Shown: one piece after another, positions 1 through 5,469 of the stretch
How the letters are laid out: each line of letters starts with the position of its first letter
How positions within the stretch are numbered: position 1 is the stretch's first letter
From: Candidatus Saccharibacteria bacterium CG10_big_fil_rev_8_21_14_0_10_47_8
GTDB lineage: Bacteria > Patescibacteriota > Saccharimonadia > Saccharimonadales > UBA10212
Direction: 5' to 3'
NCBI GenBank assembly: GCA_002793885.1
Contig: PFEG01000049.1
Span: 1-8,010 of the forward strand
DNA length: 8,010 nt
Notes under the pieces: generated by a model
What the model was told of the DNA's origin: nothing
The model's database searches: none
The model's input: the letters and a program-made list of their open reading frames with translations, nothing else
Program-made: the position numbers and the translations under genes

Positions 1-1805
1 AGGTTTTGGTGTTGTTGCCGGACCATCCATTGATTAACATTATAAAATCGGCCAGCATTGGTATTGATAGCTTTACGCTGGTAGTTAAAAACCGGGCTGC
101 GGGTTATATACAAAAAATTAGGCTGGTAAAGAGCCAGGGCCGGTGCGTCCTGGGCCCAAGCCGCTAAAAAGGCATGATATTTGGTGGACCGCAGAGCTTG
201 GTCAGACCGCGTTCGGCCGGCTTCTAAAGCTTGGTCGGCAACAGTGGACTTATATTCACTGATGTTAAGACGTCCCTGGGAACTAACACTGGCCTGTGAG
301 CTATGCCAATAAGCAAAAACATCCGGATCAACGCCTATGCTAATCCCATGAAGTAGGGCGTCATAGTCATGCCCACCAATCACTACACTCTGTAAATCAT
401 CAGCGGAATAGTAGCGCACATTAACTTTTATACCCAACTTCCCCCACTCTTCTTGTAGGAATTGGGCTGTCTTAGTATATGCCACTGTATCTTGTGAGCT
501 TAAAGATATCGTAAGGGGTTGTCCGCCCTTGGACCGCTGGCCGCTGGCATCACGCAGCCAGCCAGCCTGATCTAAAAGCTGATTGGCGCTATCTGGATTA
601 TAGCCCGCCTGAGTAACTGATGGGTCATAACCCAACTGGCTCTTTAATAACGGGCTGTCTACTAGCTTATTGGCATACTGCGAAAGGGTAGCCACTAATT
701 TGCGGTTGACTCCACTAACCAAAGCCCGGCGTACGTTAACATCGTTAAGCGGCGCCCTGGAATTATTAAAGAATGACATAACCGCGGCAGTTTCCGGTGT
801 CGCGTAAACTTCCAGGTTGCTATCTTTGACCAGCTCGTCGGGCCGAGATTCCAGACCGCTCATAGCATTGAGTTGTTTATCTCTAAAGGCCGCGATTAAG
901 TGCCTGTCGTCACTGAAGGTAGTTACGCTAAAACCATCCAGTTTGGGCCGCCCGGCCCAATAATTATCAAAGGCCGACAGAGCTATACGCTGCTGACGGT
1001 CGGCATTACTCACCCCAGTAACTTCAACAAATTTCCACTCAAAAGGACCCGTACCAATCGGCTCTGTGTTAAATGAGGCGCTGCGCAATTGTTGCGGAGC
1101 GATATTTTTAAGCAAGTGCTTGGGCACGATACCGTTGGTAAGCGCGTAGGGAAAAGCCGTCAGTTGATTCGGTAAGTCAAAAGTTACGGTGTAGATATCT
1201 TGTTTAGTAACAGTTATTCCCCGCCAGCTAGTATAGAGGAGTGACTGGGTTTCGATGTTCTGGATTGTTCGGTAGGTGAAGACCACGTCATCAGCAGTAA
1301 ATGGCTGGCCGTCCTGCCAAGTAATATTATGTTTGAGGCTGACAATGTACCGCTTACCGGATGGGCTAACCTGCCAATCATGGGCCAAATTGCCCACCAG
1401 GCTGTTGTTATTGTCGTATCCAAACAGACCAGAGAACACCAACCGGCTAACAGCAACATCGGCCGTACTCGCAGCGTACAGGGGGTTAGCGTTGGTAAAA
1501 CCGCCGATCAGTCCTTCACTATATAGACCGCCTGGTACCGGGTGTAGCGTTTGATAATATGGCGACAAGGCTCGCAACTGGACAACCGTACAAGCAAACA
1601 ACAGTACGAAAAGCGAAATCCACAAAAGGATGAAACGGCGTACCAAAACCAACCGATTAAAACGACGAATCAGTAGTTTCTCAATCTTCTGGTCGGCTTG
1701 CTGAGTTAAGCTAGTGGCTTGACGCTGACGCCGAAGAGCAACCCTACGCCAACGACGCTTAGTCACATCACTCGGTATCAATTTAGCCACCTGATACTTC
1801 ACCAC
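1..1805 (-). CDS. membrane-anchored ABC transporter solute-binding protein, family 5 (SBP_bac_5), 3' end cut by window edge
   Basis: Reading the minus strand from GTG at 1805 gives about 601 codons with no stop, running off the left edge. It resembles the peptide/oligopeptide-binding family (SBP_bac_5): an early NPL motif (FTNANPLYAAS), then ITWQDGQPFTADDVVFTYR, then IGTGPFEW, then a C-terminal lobe with repeated ALxxGVNR- and YNPDSANQLLDQAGW-like segments. Residues 1-57 are strongly basic and hydrophilic, followed by one hydrophobic span (about 58-77). The predicted topology is a cytoplasmic tail, one membrane anchor and an outside binding domain, instead of a cleaved lipoprotein. The only cysteine (C72) lies inside the hydrophobic span in LFAC, a poor lipobox. 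The start is supported by an AGGA 9 nt upstream that overlaps the secG stop, which suggests translational coupling. The family captures peptides or similar solutes for an ABC importer; the actual ligand is unknown. Length suggests only a short C-terminal piece is missing. No permease or ATPase gene lies in the window. Confidence 0.88.
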   Translation of the reverse strand, partial: MVKYQVAKLIPSDVTKRRWRRVALRRQRQATSLTQQADQKIEKLLIRRFNRLVLVRRFILLWISLFVLLFACTVVQLRALSPYYQTLHPVPGGLYSEGLIGGFTNANPLYAASTADVAVSRLVFSGLFGYDNNNSLVGNLAHDWQVSPSGKRYIVSLKHNITWQDGQPFTADDVVFTYRTIQNIETQSLLYTSWRGITVTKQDIYTVTFDLPNQLTAFPYALTNGIVPKHLLKNIAPQQLRSASFNTEPIGTGPFEWKFVEVTGVSNADRQQRIALSAFDNYWAGRPKLDGFSVTTFSDDRHLIAAFRDKQLNAMSGLESRPDELVKDSNLEVYATPETAAVMSFFNNSRAPLNDVNVRRALVSGVNRKLVATLSQYANKLVDSPLLKSQLGYDPSVTQAGYNPDSANQLLDQAGWLRDASGQRSKGGQPLTISLSSQDTVAYTKTAQFLQEEWGKLGIKVNVRYYSADDLQSVVIGGHDYDALLHGISIGVDPDVFAYWHSSQASVSSQGRLNISEYKSTVADQALEAGRTRSDQALRSTKYHAFLAAWAQDAPALALYQPNFLYITRSPVFNYQRKAINTNAGRFYNVNQWMVRQQHQN

Positions 1806-1814
1806 AAAATATTT

Positions 1815-1818
1815 TCCT
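1815..1818 (-). promoter_or_regulatory. Shine-Dalgarno AGGA deciding the binding-protein start
   Basis: AGGA on the minus strand sits 9 nt before the GTG at 1805 and overlaps the TAG stop of secG (1817-1819). A second GTG follows at once (1802), but the spacing favours the first. The overlap suggests ribosomes ending secG may re-initiate on the next gene. Confidence 0.55.
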
Positions 1819-2032
1819 ATTGAGCTACAATGCCAATAATAATACTGGCAGCAAAAACAAAAATGGTAATTATAGTTAGCTGGTGAAGAGTTTTATCAGA
1901 ACCGCGGCGAACCGTGTTGACTTCGCCGGATCCGCCCAACCCAGCGCCTAAACTTGCTCCCCTAGTTTGAATTAAAACCAAAAGAGTAATCAACGCAGCC
2001 GTAGCGATGGTTATATAGTTCCAGATGGTCAT
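1817..2032 (-). CDS. secG: protein translocase subunit SecG
   Basis: This is a 71-residue protein with the SecG plan: a hydrophobic helix (about residues 3-22), a glycine-rich cytoplasmic loop (GASLGAGLGGSGEV, then TVRRGSDKTLHQL) and a second helix (about 51-69). The IQ-R-G ... LGAGLGG ... RRG pattern is the family signature. SecG is the small membrane subunit that stimulates SecA-driven export through SecYE. The length is near the family minimum. I chose the ATG at 2032 over an in-frame upstream start at 2062. The shorter form begins 1 nt after the preceding stop, has a GGGGA Shine-Dalgarno at 9 nt and starts right at the first helix, whereas the longer form would overlap the upstream gene by 29 nt. 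It stands between the holin-like gene and the solute-binding protein gene, all closely packed, so cotranscription is likely. Confidence 0.92.
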   Translation of the reverse strand: MTIWNYITIATAALITLLVLIQTRGASLGAGLGGSGEVNTVRRGSDKTLHQLTIITIFVFAASIIIGIVAQ

Positions 2033-2033
2033 C

Positions 2034-2411
2034 TTAATCTTTCCCCGGAATGTCTTTAACAATTTTTGAAACCAGTAAGTTCACAACAGCTAGTATAACT
2101 CCTGCGACTACAGCTACGCCAAAGTTTTTTATATATAGCGCGTTGTAAAGCCAACTGGCAATCAGTAGTGTTAGTCCGTTAATAACCAGCATGAAAAGCC
2201 CTAGGCTAATGATAATAGCCGGGAACGATATTATCATCAGGATAGGTTTTATGGCCATATTCACAAGAGCTAATACTAGCCCGACAATGATTATGGTAGC
2301 GAGCGTGTCGCCAACGTCCAATCTACCACGACCCAAAATGGCCGCCGCTATCCATAAGCCCAAAGACGAGGCCGCCCAACGCAATAATAAGCTCATAAAT
2401 AACCGCCGCAT
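2034..2411 (-). CDS. phage_holin_4_2 family (PF04020-like) four-helix membrane protein
   Basis: This 125-residue, very hydrophobic protein has about four membrane helices (roughly residues 7-27, 36-54, 57-88 as one or two spans, and 96-117) and a short lysine/aspartate tail (KDIPGKD). The stretch LALVNMAIKPILMIISFP followed by LGLFMLVINGLTL matches the hallmark of PF04020: VN-x-x-I(K)-P-I, then P, then LGLF-x-x-V/I-N. Proteins of this family are widespread chromosomal membrane proteins with no established function, and the word holin reflects only a distant resemblance. No phage gene is nearby, so I do not infer lysis. The start ATG at 2411 has no convincing Shine-Dalgarno but follows an extended -10 element by 10 nt, so the transcript may be leaderless or nearly so. 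The stop is 1 nt from the secG start. The 50-bp gap to uvrC upstream holds that promoter. Confidence 0.82.
   Translation of the reverse strand: MRRLFMSLLLRWAASSLGLWIAAAILGRGRLDVGDTLATIIIVGLVLALVNMAIKPILMIISFPAIIISLGLFMLVINGLTLLIASWLYNALYIKNFGVAVVAGVILAVVNLLVSKIVKDIPGKD
2042..2046 (-). promoter_or_regulatory. Shine-Dalgarno GGGGA deciding the secG start
   Basis: GGGGA (followed by AAG) on the minus strand lies 9 nt before the ATG at 2032, inside the last codons of the upstream holin-like gene. It supports the 71-residue SecG over the 81-residue reading from 2062. Confidence 0.5.
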
Positions 2412-2421
2412 TCTAACTACT

Positions 2422-2430
2422 ATTGTAACA
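2422..2430 (-). promoter_or_regulatory. extended -10 promoter for the holin-like/secG/binding-protein unit
   Basis: TGTTACAAT on the minus strand fits an extended -10 (TGn followed by TACAAT). The hexamer ends 10 nt before the ATG at 2411, so a start site about 7 nt downstream would leave a leader of only a few nucleotides. The -35 position, 17 bp upstream, reads ACCGGA and is poor, as tolerated for extended -10 promoters. This is prediction only. Confidence 0.45.
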
Positions 2431-2461
2431 AATAAACGTTCCCGTCCGGTGAAGTTCGCTG

Positions 2462-3970
2462 TTAATGATGGGATTTTAAGTAATCGTACAAATGTTTAGC
2501 GCGGGCTGTACCTAAAACGAGTTTGAGCTCGTCTGACGAGGCCAAGCTGACAGCTTTTGCCGAACCAAAAGTTCTTATAAGTTTTTTGCGAGTCACTAGT
2601 CCGATTCCAGGCGCTTGGTCCAGTATACTGCCTGTCTGGCGGCCACGCTTTAGTGTGCTGTGATAGCTTATCGCAAAACGGTGAGACTCATCACGTATAC
2701 GCTGCAAAAGCTTAACCACCGGCGATTGTTCGGGCAGCCCAATAGTTATAAAATCGCCGCTTTCCACAACCCGCGCACTTTCCAAGGAGCCTCCTTGTAA
2801 ACGAAGGTTTTGTGGTGTGGTAGGTTTTTTCAAGATAATTTCTTCGTAGCGTTTGGCCAGACCGATCATTGGGATTTTAGATAAGCCTGCGTCGTCGCGG
2901 GCCTGCAGGGCTGAGCTTAACTGGCCCTTGCCGCCGTCTATTAAAATCAAATCCGGGACACTCCATTCGCTGGTATTCTTTTCACTCAAACGGCGTGATA
3001 TAACTTCGTTCATGTGGGCAAAATCATCATTGCCAGGTAGTCTCATTTTGAATTTTCGGTAAGCGGTCTTGTTCGGGACACCGCTACTAAACACCACCAT
3101 GCTGGCTACCGTGTCAGTGCCCTGCATGTGACTAATGTCGTAGCCCTCTATTCGGACAGGTGGCTTTTTTAGCCCGAGTAGCTCAGCCAGTCCGTTTAAG
3201 GCGGCATCGTTGTCGGCATCTTGTATTTCACGATCGCTAAATAAAATCTGTCGGCCTAGTTGGTTGAGCGCTTGCAGCTGGTTTCGGAAATGGGCGGCTG
3301 TTTCAAAATCTTTGGCTTTAGCTGTCTTTTTCATGTCTCGCTCAATCTCAACCAATAAACTTTGCCGGCCGCCTTCTAGATATTTCATAAGCTTGCGGAG
3401 ATTCGCGCGGTACTGCGACAGGCTGGTTTTACCCTCCTCCAGGCCGGGGTCTAGACCAAGATGATAGTGCAGACTAACCCGCCTTTGGCCAACCGACCGC
3501 TTGGTGGCGTAAGGAAATGCCCGGCGCAAATAGCGCAGCGCTTTTTTAACCGCAAAACCATTGATGTACGGCCCAAAATACCGCGCGCCATCATCCAGCG
3601 GCCGGCGTACCAGGCTAACCGTCGGATAATCGCTTTTATAATCGATGCGCACAAACTGCAGGCTTTTATCATCGCGTAACATGATGTTAAATCGCGGCAT
3701 GTAGCGCCGTACCAGCTCAGCCTCCAAAAAAAGCGCGTCGGCTTCAGAGTCCAGCTCGGTCCAGTCTATATCCGCGATTTCATTGACTAGTACATCTGTT
3801 TTGGGGTCCCTATACCGGCTTTTCTGAAAGTATTGGCGCACCCGGTTCCGCAAATTCGCGGCCTTGCCAATATAAATAATCTCCCCCGTTTTGTCCTTAT
3901 GAAAATAGACACCCGGTGAAATTGGCAGATTTTTTAGTTTAGTTTCTAGTTTCTTGATCATGGTCGGCAC
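2462..3970 (-). CDS. uvrC: excinuclease ABC subunit UvrC, cysteine-free variant
   Basis: UvrC makes both incisions flanking a lesion in nucleotide excision repair, after UvrA and UvrB have marked it. Domains seen: an N-terminal GIY-YIG nuclease (GVY at 20-22, YIG at 33-35, R43 in LRNRVRQYF, E83 in LFLEAEL); YFGPY at 131-135; a UVR motif for UvrB contact (about 205-238, DFETAAHFR); an RNase H-like nuclease with the expected triad D278 (GYDISH), D345 (LILIDGGKGQ) and H430 (RDESHRFA); and a C-terminal helix-hairpin-helix (about 452-500, APGIGLVTRKKLI). Catalytic residues look intact. It is short (502 residues against about 600 in well-studied bacteria). The segment after GIY-YIG, where four cysteines normally hold a [4Fe-4S] cluster, reads VSLHYHLGLDPGLE, and the whole protein has no cysteine. 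The start is uncertain: GTG at 3970 (used here) or ATG at 3961, neither with a clear Shine-Dalgarno. L25 lies 48 bp upstream. Confidence 0.95.
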   Translation of the reverse strand: MPTMIKKLETKLKNLPISPGVYFHKDKTGEIIYIGKAANLRNRVRQYFQKSRYRDPKTDVLVNEIADIDWTELDSEADALFLEAELVRRYMPRFNIMLRDDKSLQFVRIDYKSDYPTVSLVRRPLDDGARYFGPYINGFAVKKALRYLRRAFPYATKRSVGQRRVSLHYHLGLDPGLEEGKTSLSQYRANLRKLMKYLEGGRQSLLVEIERDMKKTAKAKDFETAAHFRNQLQALNQLGRQILFSDREIQDADNDAALNGLAELLGLKKPPVRIEGYDISHMQGTDTVASMVVFSSGVPNKTAYRKFKMRLPGNDDFAHMNEVISRRLSEKNTSEWSVPDLILIDGGKGQLSSALQARDDAGLSKIPMIGLAKRYEEIILKKPTTPQNLRLQGGSLESARVVESGDFITIGLPEQSPVVKLLQRIRDESHRFAISYHSTLKRGRQTGSILDQAPGIGLVTRKKLIRTFGSAKAVSLASSDELKLVLGTARAKHLYDYLKSHH

Positions 3971-3981
3971 AGTTTTTAGAA

Positions 3982-4003
3982 AATACTTGACTAGTTAAGT
4001 ATT
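3982..4003. repeat. 22-bp near-perfect palindrome between L25 and uvrC
   Basis: The 7-bp outer arms AATACTT and AAGTATT are perfect and enclose the self-complementary core ACTAGT. Only one symmetric pair of 11 fails to match (G/T on the plus strand). It ends 12 bp before the uvrC GTG and 16 bp after the L25 stop. It could be an operator for a dimeric regulator, or an AT-rich RNA hairpin followed by ATTTTCT that weakly terminates L25 transcription. Its symmetry is clear; its role is not. Confidence 0.5.
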
Positions 4004-4018
4004 GTTGGTAAGTTGTTT

Positions 4019-4720
4019 CTATTCTTTGGATTTTTTCTGGTCGCCGGACTCGGAAGATTCTTTGTCGACCGCTTCTTCCTTGCCACCTTCAGTAGGTGCG
4101 CCCTCGACTTCCTCTTCGCCCTCCTCGGCAGTTTCGGTAGTCTCTTCTTCTTCAGAAATCTGAGCCTTGGTTTCTACTACCATGGCGATTGGGTGCTCCG
4201 GTTCAGTCAATACCGTCACACCTTCAGGAATTTGCAAATCCGCAACGGTAATTTTGTCTTGTAGCTCGACTAGTTTAGTGGCATCCACTTTAAGCTCGTC
4301 GGGCAAATCTTTAGGTAGCGCCTCAATCTCTACGTGGTCAAGCTGATGCAGTATCATCAAGCCGGTTTTTTCGGCCGGTATTTCCCCGTCTAAGCGAATG
4401 GGCACCTCAGCCTCTACTTTTTCATTTTGGTTGATGGCTTGGAACACTATGTGCTGCAAACGTCTTTTGGCAGGGTTAAAGTGAGCATCTTTTATAAGTG
4501 CCAGATATTTTTGTGAACCTATTTGCAGTTGTAATGGATGGTGTTTACCGGCAGCCTTGTAAATATTACCTAGCTCCATTTCTAAACCCATGACATGCAC
4601 TGACGGTTGGCCGTGGTTATGTATTACAGCTGGCACAAAGCCCTCTGAGCGCAAATTATTCAGGCCTTTGCGTACAACTGTGCGCTCTTGTAATTTTACC
4701 GGCGTGTCCAAATCAACCAT
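4019..4720 (-). CDS. rplY: 50S ribosomal protein L25/general stress protein Ctc (long form)
   Basis: L25 binds 5S rRNA in the central protuberance of the large subunit. This 233-residue protein has the two-domain bL25/TL5 plan: an N-terminal 5S-binding domain (about 1-92; VRKGLNNLRSEGFVPAVIHNHG resembles the usual RK-G-LR-x-G-x-VPAVIYG-x-G, and later HFNPAKRRLQHIVFQAI) and a C-terminal beta domain (about 97-187; VEAEVPIRLDGEIPA, LHQLDHVEIEALPKDLPD, ITVADLQIPEGV, AMVVE). After about residue 188 comes a low-complexity tail rich in Glu that ends in a short Lys-rich patch. The start ATG is supported by AAGGGA 5 nt upstream and the family N-terminus. The gene is first in the minus-strand run and has an extended -10 promoter about 40 nt upstream, divergent from the DedA gene. 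Whether uvrC is cotranscribed across the 48-bp gap is open. Confidence 0.93.
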   Translation of the reverse strand: MVDLDTPVKLQERTVVRKGLNNLRSEGFVPAVIHNHGQPSVHVMGLEMELGNIYKAAGKHHPLQLQIGSQKYLALIKDAHFNPAKRRLQHIVFQAINQNEKVEAEVPIRLDGEIPAEKTGLMILHQLDHVEIEALPKDLPDELKVDATKLVELQDKITVADLQIPEGVTVLTEPEHPIAMVVETKAQISEEEETTETAEEGEEEVEGAPTEGGKEEAVDKESSESGDQKKSKE

Positions 4721-4725
4721 TAACG

Positions 4726-4731
4726 TCCCTT
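4726..4731 (-). promoter_or_regulatory. Shine-Dalgarno AAGGGA of the L25 gene
   Basis: AAGGGA on the minus strand lies 5 nt before the ATG at 4720. It contrasts with the lack of such a site before the DedA gene and the holin-like gene, and it fits a normal leadered mRNA of about 35 nt from the predicted promoter. Confidence 0.55.
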
Positions 4732-4761
4732 TATCCCTTAACTTATGACTTATTTGTGCTT

Positions 4762-4770
4762 AGTATAACA
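4762..4770 (-). promoter_or_regulatory. extended -10 promoter of the L25 gene
   Basis: TGTTATACT on the minus strand is an extended -10 (TGn then TATACT). A start site about 7 nt downstream gives a leader of about 35 nt containing the AAGGGA site. The -35 slot at 17-bp spacing (4785-4790) reads TCCCCA, unlike TTGACA, and coincides with one copy of the TGGGGA repeat. Confidence 0.5.
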
Positions 4771-4774
4771 GATA

Positions 4775-4790
4775 TGGGGATTCTTGGGGA
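4775..4790. repeat. TGGGGA direct repeat in the divergent promoter region
   Basis: TGGGGA occurs at 4775-4780 and again at 4785-4790, with a 10-bp period of about one helical turn. The first copy is exactly 17 bp upstream of the DedA -10 hexamer. The second copy, read on the minus strand, is exactly 17 bp upstream of the L25 -10 hexamer. This may be a tandem protein-binding site shared by both promoters or a coincidence in short sequence. Confidence 0.35.
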
Positions 4791-4794
4791 GCCC

Positions 4795-4803
4795 TGATAC
4801 AAT
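4795..4803 (+). promoter_or_regulatory. extended -10 promoter of the DedA gene, probably leaderless transcript
   Basis: TGATACAAT fits an extended -10 (TGn then TACAAT). The hexamer ends 6 nt before the ATG at 4810, so the expected start site falls on or next to the A of the start codon. There is no Shine-Dalgarno at usable spacing, which fits a leaderless mRNA. Confidence 0.5.
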
Positions 4804-4809
4804 AAAGCT

Positions 4810-5457
4810 ATGCTTTTGAGTGTAGATAGCATTGTTCAAAGCGGTGGCATACTAGCAATATCACTGATTATATTCGCTGAGAGCGGCCTGTTGATAGGAT
4901 TTTTTCTACCTGGGGACACCTTGCTGCTAGCTGCCGGCCTATTTGCCAGCCAAGGTGTGCTGCCATTGTCTGTCTTGTTGCCATGCGTAATCATTGCTGC
5001 GATAGCCGGGTATCATCTGGGATACGTCATCGGTGAGCAGGTAGGTCCACGCGTTTTCAGGCGTAGCGACGGGGTTCTTTTTAAAAAGGAGTACATTAAA
5101 AGCGCTGAGCTCTTTTCCAAAAAGCATGGCGGCAAGGCTGTATTTTTGGCCCGTTTTTTGGCAGTTGTGCGCACAATTGTCCCTTTAGTGGCCGGCATGG
5201 GCAAAATGAACAAGCGGAGCTTCACATTTTACAACATCCTTGGGGGTGTAGTTTGGACGACCAGTATAATTTTAGGTAGTTTCTGGCTGGGTAACCGCTT
5301 CCCGAATCTCGATACGTTTATCATCCCCCTGCTCTTTCTAGCAATGTTTCTTACTATGGGAAGTATCCTCTGGCAGTTTGCCAGAAATGCCAGCAAGCGC
5401 CGGGAGCTTCGTTTGGCTATCCGCGAAGAATACAACTACTTTTTCAAGAAAAAATAG
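4810..5457 (+). CDS. DedA family membrane protein (SNARE-associated/VTT domain)
   Basis: This 215-residue integral membrane protein belongs to the DedA family (PF09335 type). The motifs include an acidic pair in a re-entrant region, E24 (FAESGLLIGFFLPGD) and D36, and an arginine pair R115 and R121 in FLARFLAVVRTIVPLVAG. The E-D spacing of 12 and R-R spacing of 6 match the essential residues described for E. coli YqjA (E39/D51, R130/R136). Further marks are KMNKRSFTFYNILGG and several hydrophobic spans, with the last at about 170-190, then a basic C-terminal tail (KRRELR...FFKKK). The family comprises membrane transporters linked to proton-motive-force homeostasis and to recycling of lipid carriers such as undecaprenyl phosphate; which role applies here is unknown. 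The proline usual between the two arginines is alanine (A118). It is the only plus-strand gene, divergent from L25 and convergent with uvrA 12 bp away. I saw no terminator hairpin in that gap. Confidence 0.93.
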   Translation: MLLSVDSIVQSGGILAISLIIFAESGLLIGFFLPGDTLLLAAGLFASQGVLPLSVLLPCVIIAAIAGYHLGYVIGEQVGPRVFRRSDGVLFKKEYIKSAELFSKKHGGKAVFLARFLAVVRTIVPLVAGMGKMNKRSFTFYNILGGVVWTTSIILGSFWLGNRFPNLDTFIIPLLFLAMFLTMGSILWQFARNASKRRELRLAIREEYNYFFKKK

Positions 5458-5469
5458 TTACCAGAACGT

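Noticed and set aside
1214..1554. Short open frames on both strands between 1214 and 1554
   Set aside because: They lie inside the solute-binding protein reading frame, which explains the region with recognisable SBP_bac_5 motifs.
1588..1602. Lipobox (LFAC, C72) in the solute-binding protein
   Set aside because: The cysteine is deep in a hydrophobic span that follows 57 basic residues, and Phe at the -2 position is atypical; a plain membrane anchor fits better.
2033..2062. Upstream in-frame start for SecG adding ten residues (MLKTFRGKIK)
   Set aside because: It would overlap the holin-like gene by 29 nt and put a basic stretch before the first helix; the ATG at 2032 has a Shine-Dalgarno and a 1-nt gap.
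2034..2411. Holin-like gene as a sign of prophage
   Set aside because: PF04020 proteins are common chromosomal membrane proteins, and no endolysin, integrase, structural phage gene or attachment site is visible.
2412..2461. Possible terminator hairpin after uvrC (CCG-GA-CGG with flanking AAC/GTT)
   Set aside because: The pairing is broken by mismatches and the loop is too short; the segment is better explained as holding the promoter of the next gene.
4013..4264. Plus-strand open frame rich in Phe/Leu opposite the L25 tail
   Set aside because: Its hydrophobic look is just the complement of Glu/Lys codons in the acidic tail of L25.
5438..5454. TTTTTC-AA-GAAAAA inverted repeat at the end of the DedA gene as a terminator
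   Set aside because: The stem is A/T only with a 2-4 nt loop and codes for the FFKKK end of the protein; no GC-rich stem with a U tract is present in the 12-bp gap.
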